NCBI RefSeq assembly: GCF_040215105.1
Contig: NZ_CP157875.1
Location: 3,525,501-3,589,500, forward strand
Direction of reading: 5' to 3'
From: Aeromonas veronii
GTDB taxonomy: Bacteria; Pseudomonadota; Gammaproteobacteria; Enterobacterales; Aeromonadaceae
Length of the DNA: 64,000 bases
A program made the position numbers and the translations under genes. This document shows, piece after piece, positions 47,999 to 57,249 of the stretch. Numbering within the stretch: the stretch's first letter is position 1; each line of letters begins with the position of its first letter. Under the pieces are notes generated by a model, which did no database searches, was not told the origin of the DNA, and saw only the letters and a list, made by a program, of their open reading frames with translations.

Positions 47999-50344
47999 TC
48001 ATCGGCGCTCCAGCACCAGGGGTGAGAGCAGGAAGGCGGTGAAGATGCCGCCGCTCAGCACCAGACCGAAACCGGCGATGGCCGGGGTGTGGCTCAGGGC
48101 CAGCAGACCGAACGAGAGCTGGGTGGTCAGATTGGCAAGCAGGATGGCAAACAGGGTCGAGCGCTGACGCCCTGGCTCTTCGCCGCTGTGGGCGAAAAAC
48201 AGCCCGTAGTCGATGCCGATCCCGAAGATGAGGCTGAGCGCCAGCACCCCGAACAGGGTCAGGGGCTGGCCGCAGGCGGCGAGCAGCGCCAGTCCGGCCC
48301 CCAGGGCCAGTACGTTGACCAGCAGGATCCGGGCACTCTTGCGCCAGCCGAGCCGCCACCAGAGCAGCAATCCCACCAGGGCGATGGCCGCAAACAGGAG
48401 CTCGGCCAGCTTGATGCGATAGTGGGCGAACAGCTGGCTCCACTGGCTGCGTTGATCCTGCCAGAAGACACCGTTCTCAGTGCTGGCCAGCCCCGCCACG
48501 GCGGCGCTATCCGTCACCCCGTGCACCGGCAGCCAGAGCGCTACCCGACCATCCGGCAGGGTGTGCCACAGCAACCGGCTACCCTCGCTGACCGGGCTGG
48601 CCAGCCAGAGCTCCGGGGTCAGGGGATGCCAGGGGCGAGGCTCGGCCTTGACCGGTACCCCGGCCTGATTGAGCCGCGCCACCACCTGGGGCTGCAAGGC
48701 GGTGAGGGCGGCATGATCCGCCCGCTGCTGCGCCAGAGAGGGCAACCACTGCGCCAGGGAGACGAACCCCGTCAGCTTCCCCTCTGCCTTGGCCTGTGTC
48801 AGTTGCCCGGTCAGGGCCTCCAGCCGCTGCAATGCCGTCTCCCCGTCTGCCGCCGTCACCAGAAAACCCGACATGCCGCCCTGCTGACCGGTGAGACGCT
48901 GGATCGCCCGCTCCTGCCCCTGCAACTCGACGGGCAGGGGTTGCAAACGGGCAATATCGTCATCGATCTGCAACCGGCCGAGCCCCGCCACGACCAGCAC
49001 CAGCACGAGCAGCGGCAGACCCCAGCGCAGGCAGGGGCGCTCACGCCACCCGTCGAGCCAGCGACCCATCAGCGCCAGGCTGCGGGGCTCACGCGCAGGC
49101 AGCTCCCCCAGCCAGAGCGGGAACAGGCAGAGCACTGTGATGAGGGCCGCCAGGAGGCCCGCGAGGGCGCATAGCGCCATCTGCTGCAACCCCGGGAAGG
49201 GGGCCAGCCAGAGCAGCCCGTATCCGACCAGCGTGGTCAGCAGGGCCATCCAGAGGCTCGGCAGCAGCTTGGCACGGGTCTGGTGGGGACGCTCGCTGCC
49301 TCCGTGCAGGCGTCGCTCGGTCAGGAAGTGGATGCCGTAGTCGATGGCGATGCCGATGAGGCTGGTGCTGATGACCAGGGTGAAGAGGTGCACCTCCCCA
49401 AACCAGAGCAGCACGGCCAGCACCCCCCAGCCGAGGCCGATGACGATGGGCAGCAAGGAGAGGGCGATCGCCCGCAGGGAGCGAAACGCCAGCCACATCA
49501 GCAGCACGACCCCGACCATGGAACCTATCCCTATGGTGGAGATGTCCGCCTGGGCTAGCTGGCTGGCGTGCTGGCTATAGAAGAGGGTGCCGCGACGCAG
49601 CAACTCCAGCCCGGGATAACGGGCCTTGAGGCTCTGCTCCGCCGCCCCGAGGCGGGCGAGCAGGTCGGCGTTGCGGGAGAGATCGAAGGCCGACAGATCC
49701 AGCTCGGCTCGCACCATGAACCACTGCCGCCCGTCCTCACCCTGGCTCATCAGCCAGTCGTGATCGAGGCGCATGGCGCTCCCCCCCTGCCCCTGCACAC
49801 CGGCGCGGGTCAACAACAGGGGGTCGGCCTGCCACTCGGTACGGGAGACTCCCCCGAAGGGGCTGTAGATCTGGCCGAGCACCCACTGGCTCCAGCCGTC
49901 GGGCCCCGCCGCCAGGCGGGCCCGGCTCTGCTCATCGAGGCGCTGCCAGGCATAGTCGTAGGTGAAATGTTGCCAGGCCGGGGCCAGCTCGGGTTGAGCG
50001 CCACGCACCGCGCCGAGTTCGGGCAGGGCGGCCAGAGCCTGGACCCACTCCTGCGCCGCGGCGCGCCCCTCCTGCCCCGCCGGCAGGCTCAGCATCCAGA
50101 CCAGTTGCTTGTCGAGCTGGCGCAGCAAGCCCCCGCGCAGGGCCGGATCCAGCGTGGAGCGCTCCTCGTGGGGCAGCAGATCCATCAGGCTGGTGTTGAT
50201 GCGACTGTGGGAGAGCTGCCAGCCGAGCAGCCCCAGCGCCAGCAGGCTGAGCAGCAGCCAGCCATGGGAGAGCCTGCGCCAGGTCGATTCGCGCCAGCCC
50301 GTCACAGGCCCCGTGCGGGCATCGGCTTGCGGCTCAGGGGGCAA
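47999..50344 (-). CDS. apeM: MMPL/RND-type exporter ApeM
   Basis: Large inner membrane transporter (781 aa) of the MMPL type: one N-terminal helix (about 29-46), a periplasmic domain, a five-to-six helix block (about 265-430), then a second periplasmic domain and helix block (about 640-775). IGIAIDYGIHFLTE and IFGIGIDYGLFFAH are the duplicated GxxxDY motifs that carry proton-relay aspartates. It likely moves the polyene lipid out of the inner membrane. The frame starts at a TTG (50344) overlapping the apeL stop; GTG 50305 is an alternative start. Confidence 0.88.
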   Translation of the reverse strand: MPPEPQADARTGPVTGWRESTWRRLSHGWLLLSLLALGLLGWQLSHSRINTSLMDLLPHEERSTLDPALRGGLLRQLDKQLVWMLSLPAGQEGRAAAQEWVQALAALPELGAVRGAQPELAPAWQHFTYDYAWQRLDEQSRARLAAGPDGWSQWVLGQIYSPFGGVSRTEWQADPLLLTRAGVQGQGGSAMRLDHDWLMSQGEDGRQWFMVRAELDLSAFDLSRNADLLARLGAAEQSLKARYPGLELLRRGTLFYSQHASQLAQADISTIGIGSMVGVVLLMWLAFRSLRAIALSLLPIVIGLGWGVLAVLLWFGEVHLFTLVISTSLIGIAIDYGIHFLTERRLHGGSERPHQTRAKLLPSLWMALLTTLVGYGLLWLAPFPGLQQMALCALAGLLAALITVLCLFPLWLGELPAREPRSLALMGRWLDGWRERPCLRWGLPLLVLVLVVAGLGRLQIDDDIARLQPLPVELQGQERAIQRLTGQQGGMSGFLVTAADGETALQRLEALTGQLTQAKAEGKLTGFVSLAQWLPSLAQQRADHAALTALQPQVVARLNQAGVPVKAEPRPWHPLTPELWLASPVSEGSRLLWHTLPDGRVALWLPVHGVTDSAAVAGLASTENGVFWQDQRSQWSQLFAHYRIKLAELLFAAIALVGLLLWWRLGWRKSARILLVNVLALGAGLALLAACGQPLTLFGVLALSLIFGIGIDYGLFFAHSGEEPGRQRSTLFAILLANLTTQLSFGLLALSHTPAIAGFGLVLSGGIFTAFLLSPLVLERR

Positions 50345-50960
50345 AATGGGCGTGCTCCTCGGCAGACAGGGGCAGCGTCACCCGCTGCCAGTCTGAGAAA
50401 TGAATACGGGTCTCGTCCCCCTGCCGATCGGCGATCACCAGGCGGTCCAGCTGCTGGCCACCGCTCAGGGTGAGACTGGCAAAGACCTTGTCGAGAGGGG
50501 AGGACAAGGGGGTCAGCACCAGGGTCCAGCCCTGTTCATCAGACTGGAAATCGAGGGAGAAATAGCGGGCGAGCCCCTGCTCATCCGAGCCGAACAAGGC
50601 CAGCATCATGCCGCTGAATTCGAGCAACTGGGGATTGTCGATCACCTGGACCGGTCCCTGACCGACCTGCTGGCTCATGCGTTGGTCAGTCAGGCTCAGT
50701 GCCAGTTCGAAGGGCTGCTGCTGATGCCACCAGAGCCCCTGCCCCCGTACCAGCAGCAGCTTACCGCTGGATTTCAGGGGCTGGGCCAGCCCGGCCACCT
50801 GTTTCTCCTGCGCGAAATGCGCGCGCTGGGCAGGCTCCGCACTCAGCAGCTCACGCACCTCTGTCTGGGTCATGACATGGGTCTGGGTCATGGAAGCGGC
50901 CTGCGCCATCCCCGTCAACAGCAGCAGACAGGCCCAGAGCCCGCCTCGCACCCCCTGCAT
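50334..50960 (-). CDS. apeL: LolA-like periplasmic carrier ApeL
   Basis: Outer membrane lipoprotein carrier-like protein (208 aa). It has a signal peptide (about 1-21, ending MAQAA), and the mature part resembles LolA with RAHFAQEKQVAGLAQPLKSSG and LLVRGQGLWWHQQQPF near the N-terminus. A role in carrying a hydrophobic polyene product across the periplasm fits its place before the exporter gene. ATG 50960 follows GAGGG; a GTG at 50975 that overlaps the apeK stop would add five residues. Confidence 0.85.
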   Translation of the reverse strand: MQGVRGGLWACLLLLTGMAQAASMTQTHVMTQTEVRELLSAEPAQRAHFAQEKQVAGLAQPLKSSGKLLLVRGQGLWWHQQQPFELALSLTDQRMSQQVGQGPVQVIDNPQLLEFSGMMLALFGSDEQGLARYFSLDFQSDEQGWTLVLTPLSSPLDKVFASLTLSGGQQLDRLVIADRQGDETRIHFSDWQRVTLPLSAEEHAHFAP

Positions 50961-50971
50961 CCAGCGAGCCC

Positions 50972-51397
50972 TCACTCCGCCACCCCCAGCTTGTCCAGCA
51001 GGACCCGCGGGGAGGCGAGGCACATCTCGCCGCTCTCCTTGTTCACCGCCACCTGGATGCTGTAGCCCTTGCTGGTGCGCGCGCCGCTTGCCACATCGAA
51101 CAGCTGGTACTCGATCTTGAGGCGGTTCTGGTATTCGCACAGCCGCGCCTCGACCCGCACCTTCTGGCCAAAGCGCAGGGGGGCCATGTACTTGAGGCGC
51201 AGATCGATGATGGGCCAGTGATAACCGGACGCCTCCATCTGCGGGTAGTTGTAGTCGATCTGCTCGAGCAGGGCGCAGCGGGCCAGCTCGATATAGCGTA
51301 CATAGTGGCCATGCCAGGCCACCCTCATCATGTCCACGTCGTGGAACGGGATCTCCACCTCTATGCTGTGGCTGATCATCCAGGGTTCACTCTGCAT
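50972..51397 (-). CDS. apeK: Hot-dog acyl thioesterase ApeK
   Basis: 4-hydroxybenzoyl-CoA thioesterase-type protein (141 aa). The FHDVDMMRVAWHGHYVRYIE stretch (about 18-37) contains the Asp and the conserved aromatic/His residues of this family. In APE clusters it may edit or release stalled acyl-ACP chains. It overlaps the ammonia-lyase gene by 11 bases, and its stop overlaps a possible GTG start of apeL. Confidence 0.88.
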   Translation of the reverse strand: MQSEPWMISHSIEVEIPFHDVDMMRVAWHGHYVRYIELARCALLEQIDYNYPQMEASGYHWPIIDLRLKYMAPLRFGQKVRVEARLCEYQNRLKIEYQLFDVASGARTSKGYSIQVAVNKESGEMCLASPRVLLDKLGVAE

Positions 51398-52961
51398 CCG
51401 AGGTCTCCTTGTAGAGATCGTAATGACGGGCCTGCAGCCGGGCTATCAGGGCCCTGAGCTCCTGCTCCAGCGGCCTGTCTTCCACCAGGGCCGGGTGATC
51501 TTCCCGCACCGCCAGCACCATCTCTCTCAGGGACGGGCTCAGGGTATCCAGGGCGCACCGCTGCAAGCCGAGGCGCAGCTCCACCCCTTGCACCACCGCC
51601 AGCAGGCAGGCGGCCCCCACCTGCTCGGTCAGGGTCAGCACCCGCAACGCATCCCGCGCCGCTATGGTGCCCATGCTCACCTTGTCCTGGTTGTGACACT
51701 CGGTGGAGCGGGAGAAGACGCTGGCGGGCATGGTTAATTTGAGAGCCTCTGCGGTCCAGGCGGAGACGCCGATCTGCACCGCCTTGAAGCCGTGGTTGAT
51801 CATGCGCCGCTCGCCGCTGGCACCGGAGAGGTTGCTCGGCAGGCCGCCGTTGAACTTGGTATCCACCAGCTGGGCCAGCTGGCGGTCGAGCAGATCGGCG
51901 AGGTTCGCCACCGCCGTCTTCATGCTGTCCATGGCCATGGCGATGTGGCCGCCGTAGAAGTGACCGCCGTGCATCACGTGCTCGAAGTCGCCATCGATGA
52001 GGGGATTGTCGTTGGCGCTGTTGAGTTCGTTTTCGATGAGCTGACGCCACCAGGGCAGGCTGTCGGCCACCACGCCGATGACGTGGGGGGCGCAGCGCAG
52101 GGAGTAGCGGTCTTGCAAGCGGTCGCTGTGGCGCGGCAGCTCACCGCTTTGCAGATCGGCGCGCAGCCAGGCGGCGACCTCCTGCATGCCGGGATGGGGC
52201 TTGGCCGCGAACAGCCGCTCGTCGAAATGGAAGGCATTGCCCTCCATGGCGACGCTCACCAGGGCGGTGATCCGGGTCGCCAGCTTCATCAGGTATTCGG
52301 TACGGGCGTAGGCGAGGCAGGCCAGCGCCGTCATGACCGAGGTACCGTTCATCAGGGCCAGCCCCTCTTTCGGGCGCAATCGCAGGGGGGGCACGCCGAG
52401 CGCGTCATAGACGTCGGCGGTACTGGCGAGCTGGCCGTCCCGATAGAGCTCCCGCTCCCCCACCAGCACGGCGGCCACATAGGAGAGCGGGGTGAGATCG
52501 CCGCTGGCACCGACCGACCCCTCCTCCGGAATGCGCGGGATGAGATCCTGCTCCAGCAGCCAGCAGAGCCGCTCCAGGAGGGCCGGACTGACCCCGGAGA
52601 CCCCCTGCGCCAGGGAGCAGAGGCGCGTGGCCAGCACGGCACGGCCCGCCTCAAGACTCAGATCGTTGCCGAGGCCACAGCCGTGGAAACGGGTCAGATG
52701 CAGGGGCAGCTCGGCCACCAGGGCGGGCGGCACGGCCCGGGTCACGGAGTCGCCATAGCCCGTGGTCACCCCGTAGATGACCCCCTCTTCCGCCAGCAGG
52801 CGATCGAGGAAGTCGGCGCCGCGCTGCACCCGGGCCATGAAGGCGGGATCCGGGTTGAGAACGGGACGGGCACGCCCCTCGGCCAGGGCCACCACCTGTT
52901 CTATGGTGAGCCTGTCTGCGCCGAAGGTGACCTGGGGAGATGGAGTATCACTGTTCATCAT
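51387..52961 (-). CDS. Aromatic amino acid ammonia-lyase (HAL/PAL/TAL family)
   Basis: Removes ammonia from an aromatic amino acid through the self-made MIO group (524 aa). The MIO triad Ala152-Ser153-Gly154 lies in GSVGASGDLTPLSY, and the catalytic Tyr63 in VIYGVTTGYGD; both are intact. Residues 92-93 (Phe-His in LTRFHGCG), at the usual selectivity position, match neither the plain histidine nor the plain phenylalanine type. Placement inside the aryl polyene operon between apeJ and apeK, with overlaps of 14 and 11 bases, suggests it makes a hydroxycinnamate or related aryl starter from tyrosine. The E. coli apeA-apeR series has no such gene. Confidence 0.88.
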   Translation of the reverse strand: MMNSDTPSPQVTFGADRLTIEQVVALAEGRARPVLNPDPAFMARVQRGADFLDRLLAEEGVIYGVTTGYGDSVTRAVPPALVAELPLHLTRFHGCGLGNDLSLEAGRAVLATRLCSLAQGVSGVSPALLERLCWLLEQDLIPRIPEEGSVGASGDLTPLSYVAAVLVGERELYRDGQLASTADVYDALGVPPLRLRPKEGLALMNGTSVMTALACLAYARTEYLMKLATRITALVSVAMEGNAFHFDERLFAAKPHPGMQEVAAWLRADLQSGELPRHSDRLQDRYSLRCAPHVIGVVADSLPWWRQLIENELNSANDNPLIDGDFEHVMHGGHFYGGHIAMAMDSMKTAVANLADLLDRQLAQLVDTKFNGGLPSNLSGASGERRMINHGFKAVQIGVSAWTAEALKLTMPASVFSRSTECHNQDKVSMGTIAARDALRVLTLTEQVGAACLLAVVQGVELRLGLQRCALDTLSPSLREMVLAVREDHPALVEDRPLEQELRALIARLQARHYDLYKETSDAE

Positions 52962-54639
52962 GGGTTAGCTGCCAAAAATCGAAGAAGTTGAACCAGTCCA
53001 GCGGCGCATGCAGGCAATGGTGCTGCAGGCGGTCGGCATAGGCCTGCACCCAGCGGCGCAGTGCCGCCTCCCGCGTGGCGCGGGGTAGCGACAGCCGCTC
53101 GGCGAAGGGCTCGAAATGGACGCGAAAGCGCCCCTGCTCCTTGAGCCCGAACATCAGGTAGACGGGGCAGGCCAGGACGCTTGCCAGGGCGAAGGGCCCC
53201 AGCGGGAATGGGGCGGGAGCCCCGAGAAAATCGGCCCAGACCACCCGCTTCTCCCGGGTCACCGAGGTGCGGTCCCCGACGATCACCACCCACTCCCCCG
53301 CCTCTATCTTCTCCTTGAGCAGGATGGCGGTGTCGGCCCCCATCTCCTGCACCTGGATGAGGTTGATGCCGGAGTCCGGATTGACCTGCTTGAGCAGAGC
53401 GTTGAAGCGGGCCGCATGGCGGGTGAACACCAGGGCATTGATGGGCACTTGCCCCCCCTGGGTGCCGAGCGCCCGGCATAGCTCCAGATCCCCGAGGTGG
53501 GAGCCGAGCAACAGCAGGCCGCGTCCGCTGGCGAGCGCCGCCTCGTGGTGCTCGCGCCCCACCAGTTCGATCTCCTCACGGGGAATATCGCCGCGCCAGC
53601 CCGCCAGCTTGTCCAGCGCCGCCCCCCCAAAACGCAGGAAGTGGCGAAAGCTGGACCTAGGCTCGGAGGGCAGGCTCACTCCCTGCCCGGCGGCGAAAGC
53701 CTCGAGCCGAGCCAGATATTGCTCGGAGGCCGCCCGCTGGCGGCGGCCGGTCAGCCAGAAATAGCCGATGACGGGGTAGAGCAGCGCCTGGAAGCCCCGT
53801 CGACCCAGCAGCCGATAGCTGGCCAGCATGATCTGAAGGCCCAGCAGCGAGCCCCGCTCCGGGGTGCGCGACCAGTGCCGCCTGCCCTGTTGCCAGAGCC
53901 GGGCCGGGAGGCCTGGCAGCTTGCACAACCCATCCCAGAGCAGGCGGCACACCAGTCGGGTGTGCATCCAGGAGATGTCGAGATTGTCCCGCCAGAGCCG
54001 AAAGTGGGAACTGCCGTCCGCCGGATAAATGACCCGGGTCGGCACGAAGCGCATGGGCACCCCGCGCCAGTAGAGACGCACCATCACCTCGGTGTCGAAA
54101 TCCATGCGCCGGCCGAGGCGCACCTCATCGAGCAGGGCGCAACTGGTCGCCAAGGGATAGACCCGAAAGCCGCACATGCTGTCCGCGATGGTGAACGAGA
54201 GGGTCTCTATCCAGACCCAGACATGGGTGATGTAACGGCCATAGAGGCGCCCCTTGGGGACGGAGTCGTCATAGATGGGGCGTCCCGAGACGAGGGCATC
54301 GGGCTGGCGGGCGGCTTCGGCCAGCAGGCGCGGCACATCAGACAGATCGTGCTGGCCGTCGGCATCTATCTGCACGCCATGACTGAAGCCCCGCGCCCTC
54401 GCAGCCATGAGCCCTGTGGTCACGGCGACGCCCTTGCCCTGATTCCGGTCATGGCGCAGCAGACTGACCCAGTCACCGTGAGTGGCGGCCAGGGCATCCA
54501 GCGCGGCGGCAGCGGCGGGCTCGCTGCCATCGTCGACAAGCAGGCAGGGCAGCCCCAGGGATTTGAGCCCCGTCAGCACGCCGGCCAGGGGGGTCGAATG
54601 GTTGTAGCAGGGGATGATGAGGCAGGGATTCAAGGACAT
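52948..54639 (-). CDS. apeJ: Glycosyltransferase family 2 - LpxL-like acyltransferase fusion ApeJ
   Basis: Two-domain protein (563 aa). The N-terminal GT2 domain (about 1-240) has LLVDDGS and the metal-binding QIDADGQHD, like dolichol-phosphate-mannose synthases. The C-terminal domain (about 290-555) resembles LpxL/HtrB lipid A acyltransferases, with the HxxxxE motif in GSHLGDLELC and VGDRTSVTREKRV. Such fusions are a hallmark of APE clusters and are thought to attach the polyene chain to a lipid or sugar-lipid carrier. It overlaps apeI by 10 bases and the lyase gene by 14. Confidence 0.9.
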   Translation of the reverse strand: MSLNPCLIIPCYNHSTPLAGVLTGLKSLGLPCLLVDDGSEPAAAAALDALAATHGDWVSLLRHDRNQGKGVAVTTGLMAARARGFSHGVQIDADGQHDLSDVPRLLAEAARQPDALVSGRPIYDDSVPKGRLYGRYITHVWVWIETLSFTIADSMCGFRVYPLATSCALLDEVRLGRRMDFDTEVMVRLYWRGVPMRFVPTRVIYPADGSSHFRLWRDNLDISWMHTRLVCRLLWDGLCKLPGLPARLWQQGRRHWSRTPERGSLLGLQIMLASYRLLGRRGFQALLYPVIGYFWLTGRRQRAASEQYLARLEAFAAGQGVSLPSEPRSSFRHFLRFGGAALDKLAGWRGDIPREEIELVGREHHEAALASGRGLLLLGSHLGDLELCRALGTQGGQVPINALVFTRHAARFNALLKQVNPDSGINLIQVQEMGADTAILLKEKIEAGEWVVIVGDRTSVTREKRVVWADFLGAPAPFPLGPFALASVLACPVYLMFGLKEQGRFRVHFEPFAERLSLPRATREAALRRWVQAYADRLQHHCLHAPLDWFNFFDFWQLTHDEQ

Positions 54640-54980
54640 AGCTTCACCCGGCCGCTGCTGGCGACCTCATCCCCGAGCCGGTAGCTGAACACCAGCTGGC
54701 CCTTGTCCGCCAGCCAGCAGAGATGCAGCTCGCACTCCTGGCCGGGGCGCAGCGGGCGCTGGAACTTCAACTGACTCATGCCACCGAACTCGCCGACCAG
54801 GCCGGGCAGCTGGCGACCATAGTGCATGGCCCAGTGCACCTGCACCACGCCGGGCAGCAGGGGCGCTCCCGGGAAGTGGCCGCGAAACCAGGGCAGCTCG
54901 GGGTCGAGGGACAGACGCAGCACCAGGACATCGTCCTGCCATCGCTGCTCGATGAGGCTGGGCAACCCCGTCATTGGCAT
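54630..54980 (-). CDS. apeI: Aryl polyene 3-hydroxyacyl-ACP dehydratase ApeI
   Basis: Small hot-dog fold dehydratase (116 aa) with the FabA/FabZ motif WFRGHFPGAPLLPGVVQVHW (about 31-50), including the catalytic His. It works with ApeP on the conjugated chain. It overlaps apeH by 10 bases and apeJ by 10 bases, so its translation depends on neighbours. Confidence 0.9.
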   Translation of the reverse strand: MPMTGLPSLIEQRWQDDVLVLRLSLDPELPWFRGHFPGAPLLPGVVQVHWAMHYGRQLPGLVGEFGGMSQLKFQRPLRPGQECELHLCWLADKGQLVFSYRLGDEVASSGRVKLCP

Positions 54981-56401
54981 GGTTTGGATCCCCTGAGTGA
55001 GTAATTCATCTGCTCAGGACCAGATTTTTTGGCATGAACATCAACAAAATCTTTATCAAATAGCGTTTTCAACTGCCCCCAGGGGCGTTTCCCCTGACTG
55101 TTGAGGGGCAAGTCCGGCAGCAGACGCAGCCGGCGCGGCAGGGCGACCGGTTCGAGCCAGGGTCTGAGCCGCTCCCGCAGGGCAATGAGGAAGCGGCCGG
55201 GCCCCAGCGTCTGCCATTGCTCCAGCCCTTGCTCCGTCAATACCAGCACGGCGCCCAGCTGCTGCCGGCCCGCCTGCGTCAACGGCAACACCGCCGCCTG
55301 CTGCACCCAGGGCTGGGCCTGCAGGCGCGCCTCCACCTCGTCGAGGGAGACCCGTTTTTCTTCAATTTTGACCACCCGATCCCCGCGCCCCAGCAGGTGA
55401 AAGCCGGACTCGCACAATCGGATGCGATCGGCGCAAAGCAGCGGCTCATCGTCCGGCAGATAGGGGGAGTGAAGCAGCAGGCAATCCCCGGCTCCGGGTG
55501 CCACGCGAATGCCCGGCATGGGTTGCCAGGGCGTCTCTGGCTGCGCGCTCTGACGCCAGGCGATGCCGCCGGTCTCGCTGCTGCCAAAGACCTCCACGGG
55601 CAGTTGTCCCAGCTGCGCTTGCGTGCGGGTCGCATCCGTCAGCGCCAGCGGCCCGCCGGAGGAAACCACCAGAGCGCAGCCGGCGGCCGGCAGGGCGGGA
55701 TCGAGGCGACTCAGAAAGGCCGGGGATGCGATCAGCGCCCAGCGGCCTCGCTGGCTGTTCAGCTGCTCCGGGTAGAGGGTCAGGGTGCGGGCGAAGGGAA
55801 TGCGCAAAACCAGGGGCAGCAGAATGCGAAACAGCAGGCCATAGATGTGCTGATGGGAGACGCTCGCCAGCAGGCGCGCCCCGCGCAGTGGTTCGCTCCA
55901 GAGCGCGATCAGCACCCGCAGTTCGGCGTCCAGCTGGTGCCACGCCTTGGGGATCGCCTTGGGTTCGCCGGTGGAGCCCGAAGTGAACAGGGTCAGTTGC
56001 AAGGCCAGGGGGGCGGGCCAGGGGACAGCGGGTTGCTCATCCTCCCGTGAGAGGGGCAGTTGCAACCAGGGTATGCTGCTGCCCTCCCCCAGCGTCTGGC
56101 TGTCGGTCAACACGGCATCGAAGCCGTGACCCAGCTCCGCCAGGGCCGCCGGGCGCTGATGGCCGGGCAGTATGGCCTCTCGCCCGGTCAGGGCACAGGC
56201 GAGCAGCGCCTGGGCAAACAGCAGGCTGTCTTCGAAGCAGAGCGCCCAGCGCCGGGCTGGCAGAGCGGCGAGCCGCCGGGCCAGCGCTTCGGTTCCCTGG
56301 CGCAGCTCGCCAAAGCGCACCTCTCCCTGTGGCCCGAAGGCCACGGGTTCGTCATCCCCTCGTCCCCAGATGGTGGCGAGCAGGCTCTCCTGACCGGTCA
56401 T
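54971..56401 (-). CDS. apeH: Aryl-ACP synthetase (AMP-forming ligase) ApeH
   Basis: Adenylate-forming enzyme (476 aa) that should activate the aryl acid starter and load it on an ACP. The phosphate loop LFTSGSTGEPKAIPK (about 133-147), VFGSSETGGIAW (about 271-282) and the hinge region with GRGDRVVKIEEKRVS (about 337-351) are present; the C-terminal catalytic Lys is in NSQGKRPW. The Xenorhabdus ApeH activates 4-hydroxybenzoate; the linked ammonia-lyase suggests the acid here may be a hydroxycinnamate. It overlaps apeG (4 bases) and apeI (10 bases). Confidence 0.9.
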   Translation of the reverse strand: MTGQESLLATIWGRGDDEPVAFGPQGEVRFGELRQGTEALARRLAALPARRWALCFEDSLLFAQALLACALTGREAILPGHQRPAALAELGHGFDAVLTDSQTLGEGSSIPWLQLPLSREDEQPAVPWPAPLALQLTLFTSGSTGEPKAIPKAWHQLDAELRVLIALWSEPLRGARLLASVSHQHIYGLLFRILLPLVLRIPFARTLTLYPEQLNSQRGRWALIASPAFLSRLDPALPAAGCALVVSSGGPLALTDATRTQAQLGQLPVEVFGSSETGGIAWRQSAQPETPWQPMPGIRVAPGAGDCLLLHSPYLPDDEPLLCADRIRLCESGFHLLGRGDRVVKIEEKRVSLDEVEARLQAQPWVQQAAVLPLTQAGRQQLGAVLVLTEQGLEQWQTLGPGRFLIALRERLRPWLEPVALPRRLRLLPDLPLNSQGKRPWGQLKTLFDKDFVDVHAKKSGPEQMNYSLRGSKPCQ

Positions 56402-56964
56402 GAGGCGAAGCTCCGCTTGACCCGCAGGCGCACCAGATACTCCCCCCCCATCAGCAGTCCCATCAGCAGATAGCTGACGAGGCCGTTATAGAGGCTCCAG
56501 ATGGCGAGATCCCCGTACCAGACGGTGGCGGCAGCCAGAGAGCCGTTGAGCACGAAGAAGCCGCACCACACCTTGGTCACGGTGCGGGTGTAGCGCACCC
56601 CGGCTGGCGGCAGATCGGGATCCTGCAATCGGGCGAGCCGCTCCACCAGACTCATGGGCTGGGTCAGGCTCCAGCCAAACAGGCCGAGCAGGGCCAGCGA
56701 GACCGCAATGGGGTAGTAGAGCAGCCAGTGCTGGGCCGAGAAGAGGGCACTCAAGGCCGTCAATACCAGACCGACACAGGCCAGCAGGCGACCAAGCAGC
56801 AGCCACTCCCGCACGGGGGAGAGCCCGGGCAGCAGGCGCAGGGCGAAGGTCACCAGCAGGATGCCGAGCAGGGCGGAACTGCCCCAATGGGTCAGCCCCC
56901 GATAGACGGCAAGGGGATAAGCCAGCAGCAGGGTCCCTGCCAGCAAGGAGAGCAGGCGCATCAT
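56398..56964 (-). CDS. apeG: Integral membrane protein ApeG (COG4648-like)
   Basis: Inner membrane protein with about six hydrophobic segments and no soluble domain (188 aa). The sequence has the conserved stretch YTRTVTKVWCGFFVLNGSLAA (split by its helix start) seen in APE cluster membrane proteins. Its function is unknown; transport of, or lipid loading with, the polyene are possibilities. The last four bases overlap the apeH start (ATGA). Confidence 0.85.
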   Translation of the reverse strand: MMRLLSLLAGTLLLAYPLAVYRGLTHWGSSALLGILLVTFALRLLPGLSPVREWLLLGRLLACVGLVLTALSALFSAQHWLLYYPIAVSLALLGLFGWSLTQPMSLVERLARLQDPDLPPAGVRYTRTVTKVWCGFFVLNGSLAAATVWYGDLAIWSLYNGLVSYLLMGLLMGGEYLVRLRVKRSFAS

Positions 56965-56976
56965 GGCAACAAGCTA

Positions 56977-57225
56977 TCAGGCGGGGTTCATCAGGCGTTC
57001 AACCGCCTCGACCACATCGGCGACGCTGCGCACCGACTTGAACTCTTCGGGCTTGATCTTCTTGCCGGTCAGTTTTTGCAGGTGGACCACCAAATCGATG
57101 GCGTCGATGCTGTCGAGTTCCAGATCCTGATAGAGCTGGGCCTCTGGCGTGACGGCCGCTTCATCCACTTCAAACAACTCCACCAGGGTTGCCTTCACCT
57201 TGGCAAAAATCTCGTCTCTGTTCAT
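56977..57225 (-). CDS. apeF: Acyl carrier protein ApeF
   Basis: Carrier protein of the APE synthase (82 aa). The phosphopantetheine attachment serine is Ser39 in LELDSIDAIDLV. It is acidic and helical as usual. It lies 24 bases after apeE, the second of two adjacent ACP genes that are not copies of each other, which suggests separate starter and extender roles. Confidence 0.93.
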   Translation of the reverse strand: MNRDEIFAKVKATLVELFEVDEAAVTPEAQLYQDLELDSIDAIDLVVHLQKLTGKKIKPEEFKSVRSVADVVEAVERLMNPA

Positions 57226-57249
57226 CGGGATATCTCCAAAGAAGGTGGC

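Noticed and set aside
48089-49174. 361-codon plus-strand frame opposite apeM
   Set aside because: Gln-rich shadow translation without structure; apeM is well supported.
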